NCBI RefSeq assembly: GCF_017875465.1
Contig: NZ_JAGGMQ010000001.1
Span: 5,099,549-5,163,548, forward strand
Length of the DNA stretch: 64,000 bases
Reading direction: 5' to 3'
Source of the DNA: Winslowiella toletana
GTDB taxonomy: Bacteria; Pseudomonadota; Gammaproteobacteria; Enterobacterales; Enterobacteriaceae
The first letter of the stretch is position 1, and the number at the start of each line of letters is the position of its first letter. The position numbers and the translations under genes are program-made. The notes below the pieces were generated by a model. It was given only the letters and a program-made list of their open reading frames with translations. It did no database searches and was not told where the DNA came from. Below are positions 7,955 to 17,272 of the stretch, piece by piece.

Positions 7955-8470
7955 ATGATGACATTACTGGAAGACACGATCAGTACGCCGCTCGGGCAAC
8001 TGATTATCGTCAGTGACGAGCAACAAAACTTGCGCGCTGTCGAATGGGAAGAGTTTGGTGCACGGATGAATCGCTTGCTGAAGATTCACTACGGCCCGCA
8101 GGGCTTCCGACTCAGGCAGCTGGAGAATGCCGGCGGCCTGAGCGCACAGTTAAGGCGCTATTTCGAAGGGGATTTATCGGTACTTAAACAGCTGTCTGTC
8201 GCCACCAACGGCACCGACTTTCAGCGATCGGTATGGAACCTGCTGCGCGAAATCCCCTGTGGCAGCGTACTGCGCTACGGCGAGATGGCGGCGATGTTAG
8301 GGCGTGCGGGTGCAGCGCGTGCCGTTGGCGCAGCCAATGGATCCAATCCGATTAGCGTAGTGGTGCCCTGTCATCGGGTGATTGGCGCCAACGGTACGCT
8401 GAGCGGTTATGCCGGTGGCGTATCACGTAAACAGTGGCTGTTGCAGCATGAAGGTTATCTGCGGGTATAG
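7955..8470 (+). CDS. ogt: O6-alkylguanine-DNA alkyltransferase Ogt
   Basis: The suicidal repair methyltransferase that removes alkyl groups from O6-guanine and O4-thymine in DNA. The sequence has [28 protein letters not shown], the helix-turn-helix segment [18 protein letters not shown], the arginine/asparagine region AANGSNPI and the acceptor Cys in VVPCHRVIG. From the ATG at 7955 the protein is 171 residues, the same as E. coli Ogt; an ATG at 7934 would add seven residues and overlaps the stop of a possible leader peptide. Neither has a classic Shine-Dalgarno sequence. In E. coli ogt is next to fnr; here 5.5 kb of arabinitol genes intervene. Confidence 0.95.
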   Translation: MMTLLEDTISTPLGQLIIVSDEQQNLRAVEWEEFGARMNRLLKIHYGPQGFRLRQLENAGGLSAQLRRYFEGDLSVLKQLSVATNGTDFQRSVWNLLREIPCGSVLRYGEMAAMLGRAGAARAVGAANGSNPISVVVPCHRVIGANGTLSGYAGGVSRKQWLLQHEGYLRV

Positions 8471-8472
8471 CC

Positions 8473-9420
8473 TTAACCGGCTAATACGGCCCTTGCACTG
8501 GCTTCATCGGTCACCAGCCCGCTAATCCAGCCCCCCTTCAGCACCGCCGCAATGGCGCGATGTTTCTCTTTGCCGCCGGAAAAGGCAATGATATTGCGCG
8601 CGGTGTGGGCTGTCAGGGTGACGCTGGTCAGGCGTTGATCCAGTTCACTGCTGACGCGCTCACCGTCTTCACCGATAAAATGGCCCAGCATCTCCCCTAC
8701 CACATGCTGTCCCTGCAGGGTGGCGACCTGCTCGCGGGTGATAAAGCCATCGGCATTCAGCGGGCAACCAATATCAACATGACCAATGCCAAGAAACATG
8801 ACATCGGCCTGCTGGGCTTTTTCCGTTACCGTGCGGTAAATACGGTGGTTGCACCATAGCGTGCGGTCATCCGCGCTGTCGGCATACAGCGGTGCAGGTA
8901 AAATAAAATAGCGACCCTGCGTTTTTTCCGCCATCCACAGCGGTACATCGTAGCGGGTACAGGAACCGTCGCTGGCGATAGCGCCGATCAGCGACACGCA
9001 GCTATGCTGAGGCCGATCAAACTCTGGCAATTCATCAATTGTCGCGCGCAGCATCCGTCCGGAACCGACAGCGATAACCTGCGGCTCACTCTTTTTCAGG
9101 GTTTGCGCCATCACTTCCGCCCCCGCCACCGCCACCATCTGGTAAATTCCGGCATTATCGACGCCGTCAGAAGGCACCACCTGACAGATGCGCAGGCCAA
9201 AACGCCTTTTTAGCTGCTCTGCCAGCGACATGCACTGCGCAACCGGATGGCTGATATTGACGCTTACCAGCCCCTGCTCGGTCGCCAGCGCCACCAGCCT
9301 CTGCGCTACCTGACGTGAAACGCCCAGTTTTTCGGCAATATCCTGCTGCGTCTCGCCGGCAACGTAATACATCCAGGCCGCGCGCGCCGCCTGATCCAGC
9401 TTCTTATCGTGCTTACTCAT
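8473..9420 (-). CDS. SorC-type sugar-binding transcriptional regulator
   Basis: A 315-residue regulator with an N-terminal helix-turn-helix (MYYVAGETQQDIAEKLGVSR, then QVAQRLVALA) and a C-terminal SorC sugar-phosphate-binding domain (VAVGSGRMLRATIDELP, SLIGAIASDGS, VMFLGIGHVD, IIAFSGGKEKHRAI). SorC proteins are tetramers that respond to phosphorylated sugars. It is divergent from the arabinitol genes, so control of that operon is likely, probably with a pentulose phosphate as effector. The gene ends two bases from the ogt stop codon on the opposite strand. Confidence 0.9.
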   Translation of the reverse strand: MSKHDKKLDQAARAAWMYYVAGETQQDIAEKLGVSRQVAQRLVALATEQGLVSVNISHPVAQCMSLAEQLKRRFGLRICQVVPSDGVDNAGIYQMVAVAGAEVMAQTLKKSEPQVIAVGSGRMLRATIDELPEFDRPQHSCVSLIGAIASDGSCTRYDVPLWMAEKTQGRYFILPAPLYADSADDRTLWCNHRIYRTVTEKAQQADVMFLGIGHVDIGCPLNADGFITREQVATLQGQHVVGEMLGHFIGEDGERVSSELDQRLTSVTLTAHTARNIIAFSGGKEKHRAIAAVLKGGWISGLVTDEASARAVLAG

Positions 9421-9467
9421 TGCGCAATCAGCCCTCGCTTTTTATCTTTCCAGCATACTCTGAATTT

Positions 9468-9585
9468 TTGCCCTCACTGCGGGCAATTGTTAGTTTTTGT
9501 GATCTGCGACGCAGACAGGCGGGCAGATTTTGCCCAGGCTAACGGCAACTTCAGGCATAAGCTCACATAAAGGGCATTTGCTCAT
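9468..9585. promoter_or_regulatory. three GGGCA-type sites, candidate SorC operators
   Basis: The 193-base divergent region holds TTGCCC-N7-GGGCAA (9468-9486), GGGCA-N5-TGCCC (9521-9535) and GGGCATTTGCTCA (about 9573-9585). Their centres are about 50 bases apart, close to five helical turns, which suits a tetrameric regulator looping DNA. Spacing within the palindromes differs, so the exact operator is uncertain. Confidence 0.45.
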
Positions 9586-9613
9586 TTCTTTATGCAACAC
9601 GCAGGAGAGAAAG

Positions 9614-11008
9614 ATGACTCACACAAGCGAAAATATCTGGATGCATATCGGCGCCGGTTCCTTCCACCGCGCCCATCAGGCCTGGTATCTGCATCGTCTG
9701 TTACAACAGGGAGACGATCGCTGGCATATCGCCCTCGGCAATATTCGCGATGATGCATCTGCGCTGCTCAACAGTCTGAGCGCCCAGCAGGGTGAATATA
9801 CGCTGGAAACCGTCACCCCGGAAGGTGAACGCCGCTATGAAAAGATCACCTCAATCAAAAAGATACTGCCATGGGATGCTGAACTGAGCGCACTAATTGC
9901 GCAAGGCAGCAATCCGGCCACTAAAGTGATCGCTTTTACCGTTACCGAAGGCGGCTACTACCTCGACCCCGACCATCAGCTGGATCCACGCCATGCCGAT
10001 ATTCAGGCCGATATTAACGGCGGCGCACGTACATTATATGGCGCGCTGACACGGATCCTGCTGGCGCGTATGGCGGCTCATGGCAATCCGGTTACCCTGC
10101 TTAATTGCGATAACCTGCGTCACAACGGCGAGCGTTTTCGCCACGGTTTTCTCACCTTCCTGCGTCTGCGCGGTGAAACCCGCCTGCTGGAGTGGGTCTC
10201 TGAACACACAACGTCCCCCAACACCATGGTGGACCGCATTACCCCGCGACCTACCGCCGATATCGCACCGCGGGTGCTGGCAGAGACCGGTTTTCATGAT
10301 GCCGTGCCGGTAATGGGCGAAGCCTTTATCCAGTGGGTGATCGAGGATGATTTTATTGCCGGACGTCCGGCGCTGGAAAACGTTGACGTTGAACTGGTGA
10401 CATCGGTATTGCCATGGGAAGAGGCAAAAATCCGCATTCTTAACGCCAGCCATAGCTGCATCGCGTGGGCAGGCACTTTAATCGGCCAGTCTTTTATTCA
10501 TCAGAGCACCCAGACGCAGGCGATTAAGGAGATGGCATGGGAATATGTTACGCAGGATGTTATCCCGTCACTGACGCCCAGCCCGCTGGATTTAGAAGCT
10601 TATCGCGATGTGGTGCTGGCGCGTTTTGCTAACCCCTATATTCAGGATACCAACCAGCGCGTCGCCGCCGACGGCCTGTCAAAAATCCCCGGTTTTATTA
10701 CCCCAACGCTGGTTGAAACTTATCAGCGCGGTGATGTGCCGCGTGCTACTGCCGTATTACCGGCACTGTTCTATCTGTTCCTGCAGCGCTGGCATGATGG
10801 CGATCTGCCTTACAGCTACCAGGATGGCGCACTGGATGAAACTGCGCTGCATAGCATGCTGGCATCTGAGCAGCCCTTAGCCGCTTTTGCCGCCGATCCG
10901 GCGCTGTTTGGCCCACTGGCAGAGAAAGCAGAGTTCGCCGCCCTGCTGCAACAGACCGTCAGCAAATTGCAGCAGTGGGCCGCACAGCCACAGCCGGTAA
11001 GCGAGTAA
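9614..11008 (+). CDS. dalD: D-arabinitol 4-dehydrogenase
   Basis: A 464-residue member of the mannitol dehydrogenase (polyol-specific long-chain) family. It carries the N-terminal dinucleotide-binding [16 protein letters not shown], then [30 protein letters not shown] and the catalytic block [13 protein letters not shown] with the family Lys, Asn and His. It closely follows Klebsiella DalD, which oxidises D-arabinitol to D-xylulose with NAD+. The ATG at 9614 has AGGAG upstream; an 28-residue upstream extension is open but lacks a site. First gene of dalD-xylB-dalT, ten bases before the kinase. Confidence 0.92.
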   Translation: MTHTSENIWMHIGAGSFHRAHQAWYLHRLLQQGDDRWHIALGNIRDDASALLNSLSAQQGEYTLETVTPEGERRYEKITSIKKILPWDAELSALIAQGSNPATKVIAFTVTEGGYYLDPDHQLDPRHADIQADINGGARTLYGALTRILLARMAAHGNPVTLLNCDNLRHNGERFRHGFLTFLRLRGETRLLEWVSEHTTSPNTMVDRITPRPTADIAPRVLAETGFHDAVPVMGEAFIQWVIEDDFIAGRPALENVDVELVTSVLPWEEAKIRILNASHSCIAWAGTLIGQSFIHQSTQTQAIKEMAWEYVTQDVIPSLTPSPLDLEAYRDVVLARFANPYIQDTNQRVAADGLSKIPGFITPTLVETYQRGDVPRATAVLPALFYLFLQRWHDGDLPYSYQDGALDETALHSMLASEQPLAAFAADPALFGPLAEKAEFAALLQQTVSKLQQWAAQPQPVSE

Positions 11009-11018
11009 GGAGAAGATC

Positions 11019-12479
11019 ATGTATCTGGGAATTGATGCCGGTACTTCAGAAATCAAAGGGCTGGTGATCGACAGCAATGGCGACACCCTCGCCAGCGCGG
11101 GCGCGTCACTGACCGTGCAGCGCCCGCATCCGCACTGGTCAGAACAGGACCCGGCGCAGTGGTGGCAGGCAACGCAGCAGGTTATCAGCCAGCTACGGCA
11201 GAAAATCGGCGCCAGCTGGCCGGAGATCCGCGCCATCGGCCTTTCCGGCCAGATGCATGGCGCAGTGTTGCTGGGCCAGCAGGATGAAGTGCTGCGTCCC
11301 TGTATTCTGTGGAATGACACGCGCAGCGCCGACGAATGCCAGCAGCTGACCGCCGCTGCGCCAGAATTACACGCCGTTGCCGGTAATCTGGCGATGCCCG
11401 GCTTTACTGCGCCCAAGCTGTTATGGCTGGCGCGCCATGAACCGGCGGTTTTCAGTCGTATCGCCAGCGTATTGCTGCCTAAAGACTATCTGCGCTGGAT
11501 GATGAGCGGTGAAAAGATCAGTGATATGTCCGATGCCGCAGGCACCCTGTGGCTGGATGTGGCGCAACGGAAGTGGTCTGAGAGTCTGCTGGCTGCCTGC
11601 GGCCTGACGTCAGAGCAGATGCCGCGTCTGGTGGAAGGCTCGCAACCGGCAGGCAAGCTTAAAGCCGATATTGCCCGCCAGTGGGGACTCAGTGACGAGG
11701 TGATTATTGCCGGCGGCGGTGGCGATAATGCCGCCAGTGCGGTAGGCATCGGTGCGGTTAATCCCGGTGATGCGTTTATTTCTCTGGGCACGTCCGGCGT
11801 ACTGTTTGCGGTAAATGACGGTTTTCGCCCTAACCCACAGTCGGCGGTTCACGCCTTCTGTCACGCCCTGCCGGATCGCTGGCATCAGATGAGCGTGATG
11901 TTGTCCGCCGCCAGTGCGTTGCGCTGGCTATGTGAGCTGCTGGGTTGCAGTGAAACCACTCTGCTGGCCGATGTCTCATCGCTGAGCCGCGCCGAACAGC
12001 TGCGCGCGCCGCTGTTTTTGCCTTACCTCTCCGGTGAACGCACGCCACATAACGATCCGCAAGCCAGCGGCGCTTTCCATGGCTTAACCCATGGCAGCCA
12101 GCGTGCATCGCTGGCCTATGCGGTACTGGAAGGCGTCAGCTTTGGCATGGCGGATGGCTTAAAAGTGCTGAATGACGCCGGAACCAGACTGACCAGTTGC
12201 TCACTGATTGGCGGTGGCGCGCGCAGTCCATGGTGGGCCCAGCTGATGGCTGATGTGCTGAACCTGCCGATTATTACCCATCGCGGCGGCGAGGCCGGTG
12301 GCGCGCTGGGCGCCGCCCGTCTCGGCTGGCTGGCGGTTGGCGGCGAAGAGCAGCAGGTGTGTCAGAAACCGCCGCAGTTGCAGCGTTATCTGCCTGACGC
12401 CACCCGCCATCAACAGCTACAGCCACGCCTGCAACAGTTTCGTCAGCTCTATCAACAACAGCGCGCGCTGCGCCAGTAG
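11019..12479 (+). CDS. xylB: xylulokinase (dalK-type)
   Basis: A 486-residue FGGY-family carbohydrate kinase: MYLGIDAGTSEIKGLV phosphate-binding start, HWSEQDPAQWW, GLSGQMHGAVLL, LRPCILWNDTRS, MPGFTAPKLLWL, LLPKDYLRWMM, SDMSDAAGTLWLD, ISLGTSGVLFA, and the nucleotide site IGGGARSPWWAQL. These follow E. coli XylB. It would phosphorylate the D-xylulose made by DalD to xylulose 5-phosphate, entering the pentose phosphate pathway. In Klebsiella the equivalent gene in this operon is called dalK. AAGGAG precedes the ATG, and the gene is ten bases from dalD. Confidence 0.93.
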   Translation: MYLGIDAGTSEIKGLVIDSNGDTLASAGASLTVQRPHPHWSEQDPAQWWQATQQVISQLRQKIGASWPEIRAIGLSGQMHGAVLLGQQDEVLRPCILWNDTRSADECQQLTAAAPELHAVAGNLAMPGFTAPKLLWLARHEPAVFSRIASVLLPKDYLRWMMSGEKISDMSDAAGTLWLDVAQRKWSESLLAACGLTSEQMPRLVEGSQPAGKLKADIARQWGLSDEVIIAGGGGDNAASAVGIGAVNPGDAFISLGTSGVLFAVNDGFRPNPQSAVHAFCHALPDRWHQMSVMLSAASALRWLCELLGCSETTLLADVSSLSRAEQLRAPLFLPYLSGERTPHNDPQASGAFHGLTHGSQRASLAYAVLEGVSFGMADGLKVLNDAGTRLTSCSLIGGGARSPWWAQLMADVLNLPIITHRGGEAGGALGAARLGWLAVGGEEQQVCQKPPQLQRYLPDATRHQQLQPRLQQFRQLYQQQRALRQ

Positions 12480-12535
12480 TCACTCTCTGCCGGTCGCCGG
12501 TGCGATCGGCCCACTGCCAGTCAGAGGATAATATT

Positions 12536-13828
12536 ATGCAAGCAGATAAAAGCCTTTTCGGGCTGCCGAAATCGCTGTTCTGGGGTTATGTCGCTATAGC
12601 GGTGTTTATGAGCGGTGACGGCTTCGAAATGGCCTTTCTTTCCAAACATATTACCGATTTAGGTTTCTCGCCTTCCCAGTCGGCGCTGGTATTTACCCTG
12701 TATGGTGCGGCGGCGGCGCTGGCGGCATGGAGTTCCGGTGTAGTGGCGGAAATTATCACCCCGCAACGTGCAATGCGCATCGGCTTTATTCTCTGGGTAG
12801 TCATGCATGTGCTGTTCCTGACGCTGGGACTGGGCATGCGCAACTATCCACTGATGCTGCTGTTTTACGGCATTCGCGGCCTGGCTTATCCGCTGTTTAT
12901 CTATTCGTTTGTGATGCTGGTGGTGCAGACAGTGCCAAAACATCAGCTGTCCTCAGCGATGGGCTGGTTCTGGGCAATGTACTCGGTGGGGATCGGCTGT
13001 ATTGGCAGTTATCTGCCCAGTTTTACCATTCCGTTTATCGGGGAAACCGGTACGCTATGGTTTGCTATTGCCTGGGTGGTGGCTGGTGGTCTGATGGCGA
13101 TGGTTCTGCTGCGCAATGTCGGCAGTGAGAGTGAGAAAGCGCATCTGTCCACGCGTGAGAAGATGACCGAGTTATCGCGCGCGGTGACCATCTTATTTAC
13201 CAACCGCAATATTTTTCTCGCCTGCCTGATTCGTATTATTAATACGCTGTCGCTGTTTGGCTTTGCGGTAGTCATGCCGCTGTTATTTGTCGGCCGTCTC
13301 GGCTTTTCCATGTCCGAGTGGTTGCAGATTTGGGCAGTATTCTTCTTTGTCACCATCTTCACGAATGTGATGTGGGGGATTCTCGGCGAATATATCGGCT
13401 GGATCCGTCAGGTGCGCTGGTTTGGCTGCCTGGGTTGCGCCATCTCCAGTCTGGCGTTCTATTATCTGCCGGTGACCTTTGGCCATAACTACTGGGTAGC
13501 GATGATCCCGGCGATCATGCTGGGGATCACCGTCGCCGCCTTTGTGCCGATGACCGCGGTGTTCCCGGTACTGGAACCGAAACATAAAGGGGCGGCGATT
13601 TCGATTTATAACCTGTCTGCGGGTCTGAGCAACTTTCTGGCCCCGGCCATCGCCTCACTGGTATTGCCATTCTTTGATGTGGTCGGGGTTGTCTGGACCT
13701 ATACCGCGCTCTATCTGGTAGCCGGTATTTTGACCCTGATTATCAAAGTGGAACAACCGGCGCGTATGGCTAAAAACGCCAAAAAAAGCGGTTATTCCAC
13801 ACCTGTCGCCGCCGAGAACAAGTCATAA
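12536..13828 (+). CDS. dalT: MFS polyol transporter, DalT/RbtT type
   Basis: A 430-residue major facilitator with about twelve membrane segments. It resembles the Klebsiella arabinitol and ribitol permeases DalT and RbtT: FGLPKSLFWGYVAIAVFMSG, DGFEMAFLSKHI, GVVAEIITPQRAMRIGF, YGIRGLAYPLFIYSF, AMGWFWAMYSVGIG, GSYLPSFTIPFIGE. The ATG at 12536 has GAGGAT upstream and is the family start; the frame is open further upstream. Third gene of the arabinitol operon, which is followed by a long hairpin. The substrate is inferred from the adjacent dehydrogenase and kinase. Confidence 0.9.
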   Translation: MQADKSLFGLPKSLFWGYVAIAVFMSGDGFEMAFLSKHITDLGFSPSQSALVFTLYGAAAALAAWSSGVVAEIITPQRAMRIGFILWVVMHVLFLTLGLGMRNYPLMLLFYGIRGLAYPLFIYSFVMLVVQTVPKHQLSSAMGWFWAMYSVGIGCIGSYLPSFTIPFIGETGTLWFAIAWVVAGGLMAMVLLRNVGSESEKAHLSTREKMTELSRAVTILFTNRNIFLACLIRIINTLSLFGFAVVMPLLFVGRLGFSMSEWLQIWAVFFFVTIFTNVMWGILGEYIGWIRQVRWFGCLGCAISSLAFYYLPVTFGHNYWVAMIPAIMLGITVAAFVPMTAVFPVLEPKHKGAAISIYNLSAGLSNFLAPAIASLVLPFFDVVGVVWTYTALYLVAGILTLIIKVEQPARMAKNAKKSGYSTPVAAENKS

Positions 13829-13850
13829 AAGTCATCACTGACTGGCTGTT

Positions 13851-13883
13851 ATCAGGGATGTCCGCCGTCAGGACATCCCTGAT
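13851..13883 (+). terminator. long hairpin after dalT
   Basis: A perfect 13-bp stem (ATCAGGGATGTCC with GGACATCCCTGAT, seven-base loop) lies 23 bases after the dalT stop codon and is followed by CTTTATG. The U-tract is weak. Confidence 0.6.
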
Positions 13884-13941
13884 CTTTATGTGCCTAAAAC
13901 TGCTCAGATGAGTTTCTTTCTGTAAGCGAAAAATGTTAAAA

Positions 13942-13955
13942 TTGACCTCAGTCAA
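13942..13955. promoter_or_regulatory. FNR site at the fnr promoter
   Basis: TTGAC-CTCA-GTCAA, extended to a perfect palindrome AATTGAC-N4-GTCAATT (13940-13957), lies 20 bases before the fnr start. The consensus is TTGAT-N4-ATCAA. E. coli fnr has a similar site at the same place, used for autorepression. Confidence 0.8.
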
Positions 13956-13975
13956 TTATCGTCTGAGCGTATATT

Positions 13976-14719
13976 ATGATTCCAGAAAAACGCGTTATTC
14001 GTCGCATTCAATCTGGCGGTTGTGCGATCCACTGTCAGGATTGCAGCATCAGTCAGCTTTGTATTCCGTTCACCTTAAATGAACACGAGCTGGATCAGTT
14101 AGACAACATTATTGAGCGCAAAAAACCGATTCAGAAAGGCCAGACGCTATTCAAAGCCGGTGATGAGCTCAAATCGCTGTATGCCATCCGTTCCGGCACC
14201 ATCAAGAGCTACACCATTACCGAGCAAGGCGATGAACAGATTACCGGCTTCCATCTGGCAGGTGATCTGGTCGGTTTTGACGCCATCAGCAGTGCCCATC
14301 ATCCGAGCTTTGCCCAGGCGCTGGAAACCGCGATGGTGTGTGAAATCCCGTTCGAAACCCTTGATGATCTTTCCGGTAAAATGCCGAGCCTGCGCCAGCA
14401 GATGATGCGTTTAATGAGCGGCGAAATCAAAGGCGACCAGGATATGATCCTGCTGCTGTCGAAGAAAAATGCCGAAGAACGTCTGGCTGCTTTTATCTGG
14501 AATCTTTCACGCCGTTTTGGCCAGCGCGGTTTTTCACAACGTGAATTCCGTCTGACGATGACGCGCGGTGATATTGGTAATTATCTCGGTCTGACCGTGG
14601 AAACCATCAGCCGTCTGCTGGGTCGTTTCCAGAAAAGCGGAATGCTGGCGGTGAAAGGTAAATACATTACTATCGAAAATCATGAAATCCTCGCCGATCT
14701 GGCAGGCCACAGTCACTGA
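13976..14719 (+). CDS. fnr: FNR, global regulator of anaerobic growth
   Basis: A 247-residue CRP/FNR-family protein. The [4Fe-4S] ligands are in place: Cys20, Cys23 and Cys29 in [10 protein letters not shown], and the fourth in [13 protein letters not shown]; Cys16 is also conserved. The cNMP-like barrel, the dimer helix (KIKGDQDM region, here [20 protein letters not shown]) and the recognition helix [13 protein letters not shown] match E. coli FNR almost residue for residue. When oxygen destroys the cluster the dimer falls apart. An FNR site overlaps the promoter. Followed by uspE, as in E. coli, but separated from ogt by the arabinitol cassette. Confidence 0.97.
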   Translation: MIPEKRVIRRIQSGGCAIHCQDCSISQLCIPFTLNEHELDQLDNIIERKKPIQKGQTLFKAGDELKSLYAIRSGTIKSYTITEQGDEQITGFHLAGDLVGFDAISSAHHPSFAQALETAMVCEIPFETLDDLSGKMPSLRQQMMRLMSGEIKGDQDMILLLSKKNAEERLAAFIWNLSRRFGQRGFSQREFRLTMTRGDIGNYLGLTVETISRLLGRFQKSGMLAVKGKYITIENHEILADLAGHSH

Positions 14720-14846
14720 TTATCGATTCTGTCTGCCGGGTCAGCATTTGTTATTTTATTGATCCGGCAACAACTTTTTCGCTTTTTACCTGAGCGCTAT
14801 TGGGCTATCTTTAAACAGACACCTCGTCGTGTATGGAGAACCCAGT

Positions 14847-15797
14847 ATGGTTAAGTATCAAAACATTCTTGTGGCGATCGATCCTCAACAGGATGACCAG
14901 CCTGCGCTACGTCGGGCGGTGTACCTTAATCAGCGCATCGGCGGCAAAATCAAAGCCTTCCTGCCTATTTATGATTTCTCCTACGAAATGACCACCCTGC
15001 TGTCGCCTGATGAACGCACCAATATGCGTAAAGGTGTGATCAGCCAGCGTACTGAGTGGATCCGCGAACAGGCCCATGCTTATTTAGAAGCTGGCGTTGA
15101 AATAGAGATTAAAGTGGTATGGCATAACCGCCCGTTTGAGGCGATTATCCAGGAAGTTCTGAGCGGTAAACACGATCTGGTATTGAAAATGGCGCACCAG
15201 CACGATCGTCTGGAAGCGGTGATTTTCACCCCTACTGACTGGCATCTGTTACGTAAATGCCCGTGCCCGGTGTGGATGGTGAAAGATCAGCCGTGGCCGG
15301 AAGGGGGTAAGGCGCTGGTGGCGGTTAATCTCGCCAGTGAAGAGCCGCATCATGATTTACTCAATCAGAAACTGATCAAAGAGACGGTGGAACTGGCCGA
15401 TATGGTCAATCACACCGAAGTCCATCTGATCGGTGCATATCCGATTACACCGATTAATATCGCCATTGAACTGCCTGACTTTGACCCCAGCATCTACAAC
15501 GATGCGATTCGCGGCCAGCACCTGGTAGCGATGAAAGCGCTGCGGCAGAAATTCTCGATGGATGAGAAGTTTACTCATGTCGAAAAAGGCTTACCGGAGG
15601 AAGTTATCCCTGAGCTGGCGGAACATCTGGATGCCGGTATCGTGGTGCTCGGCACCATCGGGCGCACCGGGATTTCAGCAGCTTTCCTCGGCAATACTGC
15701 GGAACAGGTGATCGACCATCTGCGCTGTGATTTGCTGGTGATTAAACCGGACGGTTTTACCACTCAGGTCGAGCTGGATGATGATGAGGATGACTGA
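14847..15797 (+). CDS. uspE: universal stress protein E
   Basis: A 316-residue tandem Usp protein, as in E. coli UspE: two alpha/beta domains, the first from [20 protein letters not shown], the second from [14 protein letters not shown], ending with the nucleotide-binding-like [20 protein letters not shown] and an acidic tail ELDDDEDD. It is a cytoplasmic protein tied to DNA-damage resistance, motility and aggregation in E. coli. The ATG at 14847 has GGAG upstream; a start at 14829 would overlap that site. Convergent with pntB. Confidence 0.95.
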   Translation: MVKYQNILVAIDPQQDDQPALRRAVYLNQRIGGKIKAFLPIYDFSYEMTTLLSPDERTNMRKGVISQRTEWIREQAHAYLEAGVEIEIKVVWHNRPFEAIIQEVLSGKHDLVLKMAHQHDRLEAVIFTPTDWHLLRKCPCPVWMVKDQPWPEGGKALVAVNLASEEPHHDLLNQKLIKETVELADMVNHTEVHLIGAYPITPINIAIELPDFDPSIYNDAIRGQHLVAMKALRQKFSMDEKFTHVEKGLPEEVIPELAEHLDAGIVVLGTIGRTGISAAFLGNTAEQVIDHLRCDLLVIKPDGFTTQVELDDDEDD

Positions 15798-15805
15798 GTA
15801 ATAAA

Positions 15806-15866
15806 GGGCGGCGAGAACGCCGCCCCTACAGTTAAATGATTTGCAGGGGCAGCGTTCTCGCCGCCC
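15806..15866. repeat. long imperfect inverted repeat between uspE and pntB
   Basis: A perfect 15-bp arm pair (GGGCGGCGAGAACGC at 15806-15820 and its complement at 15852-15866) extends by seven more bases with one mismatch, leaving a 17-base loop. The left arm with the next bases also folds alone (GGCGGCGAGAACGCCGCC). It lies between convergent genes and can act as a bidirectional terminator. Its core resembles the hairpin at 26074-26097, which hints at a dispersed intergenic repeat family. Confidence 0.7.
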
Positions 15867-15872
15867 TCGCCA

Positions 15873-17261
15873 TTACAACGCTTTCAGAATCGCTTCCACA
15901 CTGGCTTTTGCATCGCCAAACAGCATCTGCGTATTCTCTTTAAAGAACAGCGGGTTCTGTACGCCAGCATAGCCGGTATTCATCGAGCGCTTAAATACCA
16001 CCACGTTCTGCGCTTTCCACACTTCCAGCACCGGCATGCCGGCGATGGGGCTGCGGGGATCTTCCAGCGCCGCCGGGTTAACGGTATCGTTAGCGCCAAT
16101 CACCAGCACGGTATCGGTATCGGCGAAATCGTCGTTGATCTCGTCCATCTCCAGCACCACGTCATACGGCACGCGCGCTTCGGCCAGCAATACATTCATA
16201 TGGCCCGGCAGACGTCCGGCGACCGGATGGATACCAAAGCGCACTTTGACGCCACGCGCACGCAGCTTCTCAGTGATTTCCGCCACCGGATACTGCGCCT
16301 GCGCCACCGCCATGCCATATCCCGGGGTGATTATCACCGATGACGAAGTCTTCAGCATTTCTGCCGTCTCTTCTGCGCTCACTTCACGATGTTCACCCAC
16401 TTCGTCGCTTTCACCGGTTGAACTGCTGTCGGTACCAAAGCCACCGGCAATCACGCTGATAAACGAGCGGTTCATCGCTTTACACATAATATAAGAAAGG
16501 ATGGCGCCGGAAGAACCGACCAGCGCACCGGTTACGATCAGCAAATCGTTGCTCAGCATAAAGCCCGCTGCCGCTGCCGCCCAACCGGAATAGGAGTTCA
16601 GCATCGATACCACTACCGGCATATCCGCGCCGCCGATGGAGGCCACCAGGTGCCAGCCGAACGCCAGCGCAATCACCGTCATCACCAGCAGCGCAAAAGT
16701 CTGCGCGCCAACGCTGTCAGAACGCACAAAAATCAGCAACAGCGCGAACGAAACCACCAGCGCCAGCAGATTCAGTTTATGGCGATGTGGCAACATCAGC
16801 GGGCGCGAAGAGATTTTGCCACGCAGTTTACCGAACGCCACGATCGAACCGGTAAAGGTCACCGCACCGATAAAGATGCCGAGGAACACTTCGGTCAGAT
16901 GGATATTTTCCATCACCGGCAGCAGCCCTGGAGCGTGATCGAGGTAGCTGTTAAAACCAACCAGCACCGCCGCCAGACCGACAAAGCTGTGCAGTACCGC
17001 CACCAGCTCTGGCATCTCGGTCATTTCGACCTTTTTCGCCAGCCGGATACCAATCGCGCCGCCAATTACCATCGCCAGCAGAATCCAGGCGACATTGCCG
17101 GTATCCGGTCCGAAGATGGTGGCAATCAGCGCAATCGCCATGCCACTCATGCCAAAAAGATTGCCTCGCTTTGAAGTCTCATGTTTTGAGAGACCGGCAA
17201 GACTACAAATAAACAGAATTGCGGCAACAATGTATGCTGCAGTCACTAATCCGCCAGACAT
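15873..17261 (-). CDS. pntB: proton-translocating NAD(P) transhydrogenase subunit beta
   Basis: A 462-residue membrane subunit with about eight to nine transmembrane helices, then the NADP(H)-binding domain III ([78 protein letters not shown]). It matches E. coli PntB in length and sequence. With PntA it couples hydride transfer from NADH to NADP+ to inward proton flow. The ATG follows AAGGGTT and lies 11 bases after the pntA stop codon, so the two form an operon. Confidence 0.97.
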   Translation of the reverse strand: MSGGLVTAAYIVAAILFICSLAGLSKHETSKRGNLFGMSGMAIALIATIFGPDTGNVAWILLAMVIGGAIGIRLAKKVEMTEMPELVAVLHSFVGLAAVLVGFNSYLDHAPGLLPVMENIHLTEVFLGIFIGAVTFTGSIVAFGKLRGKISSRPLMLPHRHKLNLLALVVSFALLLIFVRSDSVGAQTFALLVMTVIALAFGWHLVASIGGADMPVVVSMLNSYSGWAAAAAGFMLSNDLLIVTGALVGSSGAILSYIMCKAMNRSFISVIAGGFGTDSSSTGESDEVGEHREVSAEETAEMLKTSSSVIITPGYGMAVAQAQYPVAEITEKLRARGVKVRFGIHPVAGRLPGHMNVLLAEARVPYDVVLEMDEINDDFADTDTVLVIGANDTVNPAALEDPRSPIAGMPVLEVWKAQNVVVFKRSMNTGYAGVQNPLFFKENTQMLFGDAKASVEAILKAL

Positions 17262-17272
17262 ATTGTTAACCC

